Below are positions 11,421-22,568 of a DNA stretch of 64,000 nt, one piece after another. The DNA is from Torreya grandis (taxonomy: Eukaryota; Streptophyta; Pinopsida; Cupressales; Taxaceae): assembly GCA_037957365.1 (NCBI GenBank), contig JARHVA010001473.1, positions 2,371,501 to 2,435,500 of the forward strand, given 5' to 3'. The notes beneath the pieces are model-generated. The model saw only the letters and a program-made list of their open reading frames with translations. It was not told the origin of the DNA and searched no databases. The translations under genes and the position numbers were made by a program. The first letter of the stretch is position 1, and every line of letters begins with the position of its first letter.

Positions 11421-13617
11421 AGCCTATTGTTGTGGAATGTTATCATCAATGTGGATATGTCTAGCTAAAATTATGGTGGAGTCATGTACAATCTAGGATA
11501 TGATGGAATGGCCACACAAAATGACTTTTACAACTTTGTGGAAGACCCTTATGAAGGCAATATGGTTTGTGAGGTAGATTATTATCCTCCTTACCATAAT
11601 CAATCTAGGGAAAAAGAGCCAGGAACATGATTATAATCCAAATCAATTCAATAATTAGGATGATATGGTTTATGAAGAGGACTTGGATGTTTTGTCTTAA
11701 GTGAGCAATCAGGCTCCAAGACACCCTAGACTTATTCTTCCAGGATACTATCCTTTGGCTTGTGAAAGATATCAATATCCATAATTCCCTTTCATTATCC
11801 AATCACCATCTACCATTAACCCTCCTTCAGATTACATGAGTTACCAAGATCCACAGTGTCCAAGGATTTCCATTCTAAGACCTCATCCTTTAGTTTGTGT
11901 GAACAATTAGGATCCATAATGCCATACCATTTCTATACCAATAACTTGCCCTTTAGCTTGTGAGAGAAACCAATATCCATTATTCCCTATCATTATCCAA
12001 CTACTAATCATTATTCACCCATTTCTAATCATTCACCACTTTATAAAACCCCTATTGATTATCAAGCCAAAACCAAGCCAATCAATACCTCTTTAACTAA
12101 GCCAATCATTTTAAGATCAAGATATATTCAAAATTGGTATTTTACATTTGATTATAAATGAAAGACAAAATAAATAACCAATCCATGATGTTTTTGTTGA
12201 GCCAACCATTTTTGATGAGTCAACCTATGATGAATCACCTTTTGATCTTATACCTATTGTCAAGGAGTCTCACTCTGATAAGCAAGTCGTTGCTAAGTCA
12301 CTTCTTAATGATTATAATTTCCTTTGGTAAAATCATTACCTTGACCATCTACCTATTTAGCTTCCCTTTGACAAGCTAGTCTCTAAGGAGTTGTCTCTTG
12401 ACATTTCTCCCATCCTAGAGGAGTCTCACTTTGACAAACTAATCTCTATAGAATCTATTATGCCATCACATGCCATTACTTATCCAATACCAAAAATTCA
12501 ATAAGACATCATTGTAATAGAGTACCTATCAAATGAAGAATTAGAATTAGAGTTAGGTTTTATTCTTGAATTGACATCAGATTTAGCATTAGAAGTAAAA
12601 TCAACATCAATCTTGATATTAGATTTAGAGTCCATTAAGTCTGAATCAAATTTAAAATCAAAATATGTTCATGATGTTACAATGTTGGTTGTACATGTCT
12701 TGTAGATCAATTTGAATACATTTGTGATCCTTCTACGGTTTTTAAGGATGATTACTTTAGCATTAATATAAATTCTCTTAGTTACCTCATCCCAATCCAT
12801 TTACACCAACCAACATAACCATTACATTGACATTCCACCTCCCACAAGTGTTGATTAGGACTAAAAGAATAATACCTTGTTGAACTACATCCATGGTGAC
12901 ATAATAGTTGAAGAGCAAGGAGGCCAAGACCACATTCATGTAGAAAAATAATAATATCCTAGTGAAACCTTTTTGGAGGCACTATGGGACAACCAAAGTA
13001 AAAACTCAGCATCTTCTAGTGAAACCTTTTTGGAGGCACTAGAAGTTAATCAAAATCAAAATTCAATGTTCTTTTGCAAAACCCTCTTAGAGGCACTATG
13101 GGATAATCAAGATAACTTCATTGGTAGAAACCTCTTTGAGGCACCAATAACTTAGCATAAAATTTCTTCACTACTTAATGAAGACATTATCAAATATTAA
13201 ATCAAAATAGCTTACTATCTATAGCCTAATCAGATGGTAGCTACTCTCAAGCCCAAATAATAAAATAATCTAGTGATTTTATCAAGAGAATAGTCAAAAG
13301 TCTTCAGCCCTACCACATTTAAAGATATGTCATATCTAGAATTAGCAACATTGTGTGTGCCTAAAAATACTGATCTTCATGTGTTTTTCAACCTTTTCAC
13401 ATTCCATTATCCTCCACCATTCCATTTCCTAATAAAACCTATCATCCAAAATTTATGCCTATTTAGTATCCATGACCATACTTTCCATTGTAAAGGTTAC
13501 AAAGATACCTTGTCTCGATGCTTGAAGGAAATAGAATCAATGACCACAAAAGATCAAAACAATATTCTTGGCATCCAAATTTGTAGCAAGTTATTGATAG
13601 AGAAACTATTTAGATGA
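11421..13617 (+). pseudogene. T degenerate gag-like coding region
   Basis: A decayed reading frame can be followed with stops and frame changes. It opens with a Tyr/Pro/Asn-rich part (YNLGYDGMATQNDFYNFVED near 11473) containing imperfectly repeated PLACERYQYP-like blocks, then an acidic Glu/Ser/Leu-rich part near 12530-12660. A short amino-acid repeat follows (12955-13150), and then an open stretch from 13327 to 13617 with DTLSRCLKEIESMTTKDQNN. I recognise no catalytic domain. Its place in an LTR element between primer site and 3' LTR suggests a structural, gag-like protein. Confidence 0.45.
12955..13150 (+). repeat. Coding tandem repeat, 'ETFLEALWDNQ' type, about 60-base unit
   Basis: Four successive units near 12962, 13020, 13078 and 13125 each encode a version of ETFLEALWDNQ followed by an Asn/Gln/Ser-rich spacer. 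The unit is about 20 codons, so the repeat keeps the frame. The second and fourth units are more diverged (LEVNQ, FEAPI). Confidence 0.65.
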
Positions 13618-13677
13618 GGTGTGGGATAGAAATTAACATGATTGATTATTATATTTGTATAATTTATTGATCAGGAC

Positions 13678-14054
13678 ATGCATCTATACTTTAATAAGAA
13701 TAATAGAATCATATGCCATTTACCATACCTAGGCCAAACACATCCACAACCAATAACCATCATCAACCAAAAACATGTACCATGTCATTGTTGTATACCC
13801 AGCCAGTCACCTTACCACTTGGGGAAAACCCTCTTACCATATTATCAATACTCTTCTTTGTATATTCTACTATCCCTCTTATCACTTATCCATCTTTCCA
13901 ATCCATCCTATCAACCAAATCATGTTTTAATCCATCCTATCCTAGCCTATTTGACCTTGGTTCATCCATTGGTTTCATATTTTTAGCATGGATAATCATA
14001 TCAATTTTAGTAATTATTTCAAGCAATCTAGATAGAGGCTATATTTTAGAGTAA
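13678..14054 (+). pseudogene. T open stretch, unknown product
   Basis: Two overlapping open frames (13678-13986 and 13713-14054) lie downstream of the gag-like region. The product of the second is Ser/Pro-rich, then hydrophobic (GFIFLAWIIISILVIISS), and could be a membrane segment. No family is recognised, and the strong T bias of the DNA makes hydrophobic translations likely by chance. Confidence 0.2.
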
Positions 14055-14169
14055 TATAATATAAGTTTTGGTAGTTGCATCTTTCATTTTGTATTCCATT
14101 CTAATCATGTTTGTTTATGTGAGCCTGATTATATTGGCTGATGGAAAAAATAAATGTTTCACAATCTTG

Positions 14170-15860
14170 ATACTAATTATAACCACCTATGGGAAAATTA
14201 ATATCATTGATCTTATGTCATTTTCTCATAGTCATAACTTTCTATGGGAAAACTAGGGGAAACATTTATTTATTATGCCTTGACATAACAACTAGCCATT
14301 CATGTGTCATACTATGTCATCATACCAACTATGCTTATTTTATTTTAATTGGCTACTACACTAGTCAAATTCATCTATTGAAATGTGGAATTAATATTAC
14401 TTAAGGCCCTTTTAGGCCTATGTGAGTCATGATCAATTCATGTTGAGGTCAAATCAGTCCCCCTTTACCATCACACTCTAGTCATTTTGTGATCAACGCT
14501 CTCACCATTTTGCAAGATTAGACCGTTTAGTGTCTCATCATTCTCGATCAAGTTGAGATAATCCAAAAATTATAAAAACATTTGAAAATCATTATAAAAA
14601 ACAAAAACATTGACCACTTCTTTGCCTTATGGATTATGGGAACCCTCACTGAGTCATAAGAAAACCACTTGTCACTTAGTTTCCCCATCCTTTTTGGCCT
14701 TTTTTTTCCATGCACTTGTCATTTTGTAAGACCATTCCTATTATTATATCACATCCATCATGTTTGTTTTTCATCAGTTATCATTTTCTTCCCATTTCTT
14801 GGGAGAACTACATTTGGCCTAAAGTTTTTTTTGGATATTATGTCTATAGAACCATGTAGGCAGTGTCCACTTGTCTAATACATATGGAAATAGCTCAACC
14901 ACAACCATCCTTTTATTTTATTCCCCCTTATTTGTTTGTTTGCTAAGTTTTCACCTATTTTCTAGGGTTAATGTTCATTACATGGTTTATATTGTGTTTT
15001 TTGTACTGGTATTAGGACTAACTATTATTTTTTTCTTTGTTTGTTTATTTCTTTGCTTGTTTATTTATTTGTTATTTGTGTGTTTATTGTTTACTTTTAG
15101 TATTATTTCCTTGATTTAATCTAAATACATTCATTGGGCGATTCCTTATGCATTTGTAATTTAATACATCCATATTCATATGTCTACATTGTCATCATGG
15201 TATTTATCATTGGTGCATTATTTTATATTGTGTTTTGGATATTGGGATTTAGTCCTTATGCATCTTTAGATTGAGTCTTCATGGTGTGGTATCATGAGGC
15301 CTACCATCACCTTTTATAGAAAAATTTAGCTTCTAAAGATCTACTCAGTAATTGTAGAATTGACATCTTCTCAGCATTAGCATCAATCACATCTTGATCT
15401 AATCCTAATCATATCTTGAACAAAGTAATAATGAATAAATTTCTACCTTTTTTAGTCTAGACGAGCATCTCCCTACTAGAAAGTTCTCCCAATTCATATT
15501 TATCCTTTGTATTAGGTTATCCATATCATATTTTCCATCATCAACAAATCAATCATGTTTGCTAAAATTGGGTTCCAATGATTATAACCACCTATGGGAA
15601 AATCATTGTACACCATCCCACCTACATTTCTCAATGATTATAACTAGCTTTGGGAAAATAATTATGTTGTCACCAAATTTACTTTCTTTTACCCAAATAG
15701 GGGCTTGCTTTTATCTTGTTTGTTTGTCCTAATTGGGGCATCTTCATCTTCTCAATTATTATAAAAACTTTTGGGCACATCATTGTGTTATCATACCACT
15801 TTGTCACTATTAGGGTACAATGCTTACAAGCACCTTTGGGAAAACATTTTACACTATCCT
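14170..15860 (+). repeat. Dispersed short repeat in T 3' region
   Basis: A motif near AATGATTATAACCACCTAT followed by GGGAAAATCATT recurs at about 14173, 14228, 15579, 15635, 15755 and 15828, with decay. The best copies begin with AATGATT and end with AATCATT, so each unit is a short inverted repeat. It lies between the coding remnants and the 3' LTR. Confidence 0.6.
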
Positions 15861-16107
15861 ACCTAAATTATTAGTGTTTTTGATTGATTTTTCAAAATCA
15901 TTGTGTTCTCACCCCATCATCTTCATATGTTTAGTCCCCTTGTCTCACTTATTTCTTTTTGAGGGACCGTTTTTTGACCTCCTTGTGACAACCATTCCCT
16001 CAAGAGGGAATCATACAGTTCATCCATTGTCATTAAATTTGTAAGCATACAAGGCCTTTTCATTCTTTGAGAAGATGTTACTATGCATATATCTTGCAAT
16101 GCCTTCC

Positions 16108-16122
16108 CAAATAAGGGCAAAC
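16108..16122 (+). promoter_or_regulatory. Polypurine-like tract of T
   Basis: A purine-leaning block (AAATAAGGGCAAAC) directly precedes the 3' LTR start at 16123, the expected place for plus-strand priming. Confidence 0.5.
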
Positions 16123-16810
16123 TATAGACACCTAAAAGGGGCAACCAATAACCTCCAACCAAACTTCAAATTAATTTCTATCAAACATTACAATTTGGGA
16201 TAAAAACACTAAAATGCACTAAATGGTTTGAATTAGTCATATCTAATTTTGGCCAATGTATCCCTAAATGGGGAAATACATTTTATGTGATACCTAACTT
16301 TGATCAAATCATTTCGAGTCAAAATGATGATTTCATACCTAGGTGCTCTGGATTGCTCTTTTCTACCAAATTTCTTGCATGAGGCACATGCCCTTATTAT
16401 TTTATGTTGGAAACATCCTCAATGGGATAACAGATCCATTTGATATAGTGTTATTATGCCAACTTGTTGATATAATTAGCAAAGCAAAGTCACAAGCCAA
16501 AACCATAAAGAAAATGGTGCCAAGAGGAGGTGGAGATATCCAAAGCTTCATTGCCAAAGACCTTTGAAGCACAAGTCAAGTAATCCACTCTACAAATCAT
16601 TTGAAATCTCTAAGGAATGTGAAGGAATGTGAAGGAATGTTGTTTTCATGTTTTAGTTTTTTTTTTTCATATGCATGTTTATTACTAAGCTCCTCCTTGT
16701 GTCTAGGCCTAGAGATGTCATGTTTCTTAGTGTGTTCCTTTTATTTTGATTTCATTGTGAAACTAACACTTGATCTAACCCCCTCTCTTGAGTTAAATTC
16801 CTAGCTCACA
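16123..16810 (+). repeat. 3' LTR of T (internally deleted)
   Basis: It opens with TATAGACACC (decayed TGTAGACACC), ends in CTCACA and is followed by the AAATG target duplication. It lacks about 420 bases of the 5' copy. A GTGAAGGAAT direct triplication lies near 16617. Confidence 0.85.
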
Positions 16811-18229
16811 AAATGTTGTTCATAAAGATGATGTTTGTAGATTGTTTCCTTTTACTCTTAGAGATGAGGCATATGATTCATTTCTTAACCTTACTAAAGA
16901 CTTCGTTATCAACTAAAATGATTTCAATAATCATTCCATTGATCAATTTGGAAAGATCATGATTCCATATGTCCTTTATTAGAAATTCATTACTATGAAT
17001 AAGGATTCAAATGAAACCATTAGAGTTTTTAATGCTAGATCTCAAAATATCTTGAACAAAACCATAGCTCCTTATAGACCTATTATGGCTTTAGCTTTAT
17101 AGATTTATAAGGATGCATTGGATCCATTAACTTTTGTGTTTTTAAAAAGATATGTTAGAGTCATTAATACACTAGCTTTATCATATGTTGAGGTTGTGGT
17201 AATTAATGACCAAATGTAACCCCAGGTAAAATGGCATATCCCATTCCAAATATCAATCCTAATTACCTTTGTTGAATGTCATTTATAATTTTAATAAGAG
17301 CATGCTTACTTTAAGTCAAACTCTAGTTTTAAACCAATTACCTTTGAGTCATGCTCATCCTAGTCAAAACTTAGGATTCTTGAATAAAATTGCAAGTAGA
17401 TTTCATCCACAAGATCAAAGAGCTATGGTGCCAATAGTTGGTAGTGAAAATCATGATCACAAAATAAAGGCACCTAAAAATGAAAATTATTCCATTTTAA
17501 AAATAGTCCAAATGATAAGCATTGATTTTCTTGAGACAAAAGCAATTAGGTAACAATAGGGAAAGTTCTAATAGAAATTATTCTATTCATGGGTTCAATA
17601 GACCCACATCTAGGTTTCAAAATGGAAATGACAACTATAATAATGAGCCATGTAAATTTATGAATGTGCCTGACATAAACACTTGTGATGTGCCTTTGGA
17701 TAATTATTGTAGGGTTCATAATAATGTTACATGGTCATCTAGTTCTTCTAAGATATCTGCATCTCCCAGAATAACTCTTGTGGTAGAGAACTATGATTTT
17801 CCATTCCAATATGAAGATACTTCAAAGGAGGGATCTACTACACCAATTAGGGAGGAAGACCCTATCCTTTCTGAAATACTAGAAGAAGTTGCAGCTGAGA
17901 TGAATGGAGTTCCTAAAGATGTCATAGAAACACTTGCAATCAAACAAGATGAAGATGAAACAAATGCAATAGACCAAGAAATTTCATATGACTACATCCA
18001 AAGGTCAGAAATGTGTGATAAAAATGTTTCAAATGGTAATATTCTAAATGAATTTCATGTCCTTTCCATTGATCATGATGAAGATACCTTTTGGGATGAC
18101 TTGGAGAGTTTTTCTGCAAAAATTGATATTCCTCTCCCACCTCACATGGAGATTGAGGAATGTGGTATAAAAAGTATTGTTTCAACTATTATTCAAAAAG
18201 TAAATGATATTATGGAGATTCTAAAGTAA
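16811..18229 (+). pseudogene. Element H gag, main and C-terminal part
   Basis: Continuation of the H gag after T. The retrotransposon gag core is readable from 16816 to about 17216: PFTLRDEAYDSFLNL, FNNHSIDQFGK, and a downstream NILNKTIAPYRP. Stops replace expected Trp and Gln. The C-terminal part (about 17545-18229) stays open for more than 225 codons and is acidic, with a Cys/His cluster (CKF, CDVPLDNYCRVH) and Glu-rich segments (EDPILSEILEEVAAEM). No protease, RT or integrase follows, so H appears to be a gag-only element or to have lost pol. It is too decayed to be functional. Confidence 0.75.
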
Positions 18230-20280
18230 GATGAGCTGGAGCCTAATGAAGACATCAATCCAAGTATACTAGCTGAGTTTACAATACAACCATGGAAGGA
18301 GAATGAGATAAGACATGATCAATCTTTAAATGAAGCAGAGCTAGTTTTCATGATGTAAGAAAGAAGAATTTTGGAAGAAGAGTAATAGATATTGGATCCA
18401 TTTCTTTAATCCATACACTTGAGAATAGAGGTGGGAATCCAAGTTGCATCATCTAGAATACACAAGCATATAAGTGCTCCTATCCATAATAAGAGGCCAT
18501 CGAATGAAAGTAATCATGTTTCAAGGTTTTGTAGTAGACTAAATAACTTTCTATTTGATCCTTGTGGTAAGTTATTTATGGAGTTAGTGGGTAGGTTATA
18601 TATTAGTTTCTTTCATGTTTATTTCTTTCCTTGTCCCTTGTTTGTAAGTAATGTTTGTATATATTTGTTTTCTTATTTGCTTTGTTTCCTTTTGTGATTT
18701 GTTTCTTGATTTTAATAAGTCCTTTTGGATAGTCCTCATCTAAAAATACATTTAGATTCTCAAAAGGAACTCCATAGTTTAAGAATATAGGTATGTTTTA
18801 TTAGCATCAGTTAATCATAGATTATTGGAATATGAGCTTAATGTTATAGTTTGGAGAAACTAGTAAAGACTAATGCTTAGGATACTTGTTCCTTGGGATT
18901 TTGAGCATTATTATAATCGAAGCTTGGTTTTGAGAAGGATTTCACATGTAGGGTGAAAGATTAAATTATTGAGATACAATAATGTTTGCACTTAATAAAC
19001 ATTAATGTCTGGGATAAGGCTACAACAAAGGATGATTGTCTAGAGATCAAACACTTAACCAAATCCATAAACTAAGCTAATTTGGTTCCCAGCATTTACT
19101 AGAAAGTCAAAATGATCTAAAATTTTACAAAGATAAGAGCTTATTATAAAATCAAAGAGATTTCTAAGCAAAGGTGATTCTGGTAACCTCCATCAAAGCT
19201 ATAAATACTTTATTGGCAATGGAACAAGGCCTAGAGTGGAGCCAAAGGCATCTCTGTCAGGGTTATGGACACTTAGCTAGCAGTAGATCAATGTCCAAGC
19301 CTTCCCCAAGCTAAAGCATGGTTCTTAATGAATATATAAACATGATGAGATTTAGTGTTAATGATTAACATCATGAAATCTAGAATTTATTTCCCCAAAT
19401 CCCATGGAAAATAGTAAGTGGAATCAAATCACACGCATAACATGACTAGGTCTTGATGTTTGACCCTAATTCTACATGTGCAAGACTTGCTTCAACCATG
19501 AATTAATATCAATGGTAATTGATTAAATAGAATGAATAAATGATTTATTAGTCTGAACTAGAGTCTTTGAATTCTAACCTATTTCTATGTTCCCCCATAA
19601 GTCACCATTTTTTAAGGTCAACATAGCCCCATTTCTGAAAAATAGGGACCCTTGTTTCAAATTTTGATAATTTATGATATAATTGAAAGATAAACATGAT
19701 CAGAGTATATTATTTGAATAATCATATGTTGATCTAGTTTACATAATCTTTTTAGAGCATAATGTTTATTTGACTTCATCTAATAATGTTAATGTTGATG
19801 CTTGTGTTCCCATGTTGCAGGTTTAATGGAGTCCCTTATGGATAAACATTTTTTAAGATTTTATGATTTCATGATTAATTGACCCTTTGATTAATATTTT
19901 TAGATCTTACTTATCTGATTTAATCTATTATTAAAATGTTAAAAAAAAACCTTAGTCTAAATTTTTTAGCTTAGGTCTATTTTGAAATAAGATTCAAATT
20001 TAAGCAAGATCAATTTTACACTGGAGCATTTATCCCATTCTAGGCATAGTTTAAATTTTAGTGTAAGTCTTAGTCATATTTATACAAATCATGCCTTGTT
20101 CTAAATCTTTATGATAAGTCATTTATGTCTTATAGACCATAGGGAATAATTAGCACATGGGCTCTTTTATTATATTTTAAGCTTAATCTAAAGTTTTATC
20201 TTAAGTCTTAAATTATATTTATTAATATAACTAAAACATTAGGCTAAAACCTTATCTTAAGTACCTAAACACTTATGTAT
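18230..20280 (+). other. Element H 3' non-coding region
   Basis: About 2 kb between the end of gag and the recognisable part of the 3' LTR. No pol motif and no clear polypurine tract was found; the start of the 3' LTR cannot be fixed. Confidence 0.4.
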
Positions 20281-22192
20281 TTTATTTTATGCACATAGAA
20301 ATGGACAAGATCTGATGGCACACATTTGTTCAGGTAGATATGATCGAATGATGTGTGAGCAATGTTGAAATGTCAAAAGGATCTAAGAGTAGTGTGAGAG
20401 TGACAAGTGTCACCATCTCAGAGGTAGCTCAAAGATCCAATAGCACACAAGGATAAAAAATTCAATGAAACCCTAGTATAAGAATAGTTTTTCCAAGTGG
20501 TAAGATCTTGGGGCTCAAAGATAAGATCTAACAGAACTCATTGGATCGACCAAGGATGATCTAATGACACAAAGTAAAGGTAGACTTTTAAACAGAGCCT
20601 AAACAAATGTGGTTGTGATGAGTGTCACAAAAAAAATGAGAAGAATGATAATAAATGATCCACATTTAAGTATACATGAATAAAATCTATGGTGAGTAAA
20701 GGGTTGAAGATTCAATGGGCCCATATCTAATGGGAGTCTACCACATGACACACAGGTGCTTGGGCAATGAAAAGAGCTCAGAGAGTCTATGAATTTTCCA
20801 AGTGGCATGATCCTTGGATTCTTAATAAATATATAATGGCTTATGATAAAACATAATGCTAAAAGGATGTCAAGATCCCATGGAGTTTCCAAATGGCATG
20901 CTCGCATTCAATCATGTAGGACAAGATCTGATGGTACAAGCCTAGGTGGATTCTTCAAAGATCTAGAACCAATGAGATGTTGACAAGTGTCCTAGGGGAA
21001 ATGGTCACATTTTAGGATTAATAAATAGAGTGACATGGCATTTCCATATAGATAAAACATGTATATCTTTTGACACTTGAGTTATACTTATCATCAACCA
21101 TTGGATCTCATAGATAAGGAATATTCCTATAGTAATTAAGCTTGTATAAAATTTTGAGAAGGAATATTATTTAGTAAAGTCATGTGTAACTTATAAATCA
21201 CGTGGCCTATGGATCATAGTTAAATATGGTCATTGGTCCTAAATCATTTGTAAAGGGATACTTGTTTATGACACTTGTTCGATTACATGTTGACACTTAT
21301 CTAGTTGCATGTTGAGAAGGAATAACTAGCATATCTCATGAATTATCTTTATAAAGGATGGATTTCCAATTTTAATAGGGGGATTTCTTATAGACAAAAC
21401 TACTTTGTAAACTTGGAGCAATGAATACAAGCAAAGAATTCTACAAGGATTGTCTAGTATTTGTTTGTGTGTTTGCTATCATGCCTGTTTCCTCATTTTT
21501 CTATTTTGATGTTCAAATTTGAATGGTCTTTATGAATTATAGATGTGCTAATATGAATGAAATTTTTTTATCTTGTGCTTATGATAGGTTTATTGAAGTA
21601 TTCTAGATTTAGTTCATTTTATTTGCTTTTCTTATAGATGTGCCAATGCTATTTGTTTGTAGAAGTAAATCTTCAAATTAAATATGGTTTCTCATTTGCA
21701 TTATCTCACTTTTCTTTAGACCCTCACCTAGTATGTAGTAGGATCTGTGCTTATGTAATTTAATGATATATATTTTTTAAATGCATGTCTGGATGAAATC
21801 TAAACTATATCATAATATATGGGTTGAAGATCAAAAACACCTTCTTTCTGCCTTACCCTCCCTTTTGCTCATTTTTGACTAGATCACTATAATTTAGGTT
21901 GTCATTATAAATATCCATGTTAGCTTAGGGTTTAGACTTTAGGTTTTTTACATCATTAATTATAATTATTTTAGATCAATTTCATCTTCATAAATATTTA
22001 GGACCATGATTGCTCCCAACAACCATTTGCATGTTCATTTTGTAAAACAATCATTTAGTATGTTTGCTACTCTACCATAAATCTTGGGAAGATCACAACT
22101 AACAACTCATACAATGGATTATTTGAATCTAAAAATGATAAATGTTTTTTAAACATTATATGAATCTATTGATATGTTTAGGTGCATTAACA
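20281..22192 (+). mobile_element. 3' LTR of element H
   Basis: The right part (21067-22192) aligns with 6081-7206. The left part (20281-21066) has no partner in the window because the 5' copy is truncated at the Copia boundary. That it belongs to the LTR is inferred. It ends in CATTAACA. TATA-like TATAAAGGATGG lies near 21352. The left part carries a recurrent GATCT-containing word. Confidence 0.6.
20303..20945 (+). repeat. Recurrent 'AAGATCTGATGGCACA' word in H LTR
   Basis: Related 15-18 base words occur near 20306, 20430, 20512, 20556, 20707 and 20924. The spacing is irregular. The set could be a decayed tandem array or clustered binding sites. Confidence 0.4.
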
Positions 22193-22504
22193 CCTCCTTG
22201 TAAGTGGGTACTTGTTAAAGCCTAGACAAGTGGGTCCTTGGCTAGTTGGGGTCGGTGCTCCATGTGAAGTTGGTTTTTGTCTTATAAGACTATAGTCTAT
22301 TTTCAGAGATCTATGGGTTTTCTTCCCCTTGAGGTTTTTCCACATATACGATGTGTTCTTATGTTTCATACTTATGTGGATAAGTGTTTATGTTTGCTAG
22401 ATCTATATGTTTGATTAAATGATTCATAATTGCTTAAGTGAACTTAAAGTAGAGGTTTTGAAGATTGATTCACTCCCCCCCTCTTAGAAATTATTATTTA
22501 AACA
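22193..22504 (+). mobile_element. 5' LTR fragment of Copia/SIRE-like element 2
   Basis: It aligns with 25660-25988 of the 3' LTR (shared AAGTGGGTACTT, GGTGCTCCATGTGAA, GATGTGTTCTTATGTTTCAT), including the poly-C/CTCTTAG end, and stops at AAACA, 22504. The upstream part of the LTR is missing and the fragment abuts the end of the H LTR at 22192. Confidence 0.8.
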
Positions 22505-22506
22505 TA

Positions 22507-22524
22507 TGGTATTATATAAGGTCC
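22507..22524 (+). promoter_or_regulatory. Decayed Met-initiator-type primer binding site
   Basis: TGGTATTATATAAGGTCC begins two bases after the LTR end. It is a decayed form of the TGGTATCAGAGC site used with initiator tRNA-Met by Copia elements (family knowledge). Confidence 0.7.
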
Positions 22525-22568
22525 TTTGAAGTAGGCCTAAAAACCTAAAGGAGATTCTAGAAGCAAGA

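Larger units (their letters stand above)
7697..16810 (+). mobile_element. LTR retrotransposon T, nested in gag of H
   Basis: Complete unit with LTRs at 7697-8801 and 16123-16810, both opening on a TGTAGACACC-type start and ending in CACA. It is flanked by perfect 5-base target duplications, AAATG at 7692-7696 and 16811-16815. The internal region has a primer-site candidate directly after the 5' LTR, a gag-like degenerate coding region (11421-14054), a repeat-rich 3' region and a purine stretch before the 3' LTR. No RT, RNase H or integrase is readable, so it looks non-autonomous. The LTR start resembles Ty3/Tat-type elements, but lineage is inference. Confidence 0.85.

Noticed and set aside
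14669..15119. Open frames with strongly hydrophobic products, suggestive of an env-like membrane protein in T
   Set aside because: The DNA is a T-rich stretch, where any forward frame gives Phe, Leu and Ile. There is no signal-peptide logic, Cys pattern or start context to support an envelope gene.
17940..18185. Minus-strand open frame antisense to the H gag
   Set aside because: It is a shadow of the long + strand gag frame and has no gene-like features.
21071..22192. H LTR starting exactly at TGACACTTGAG
   Set aside because: It would give 1.12-kb LTRs, but the partner copy reads TCACAC and four matching bases precede it. No polypurine tract lies just upstream of 21071. A longer LTR cut by the Copia boundary fits better.
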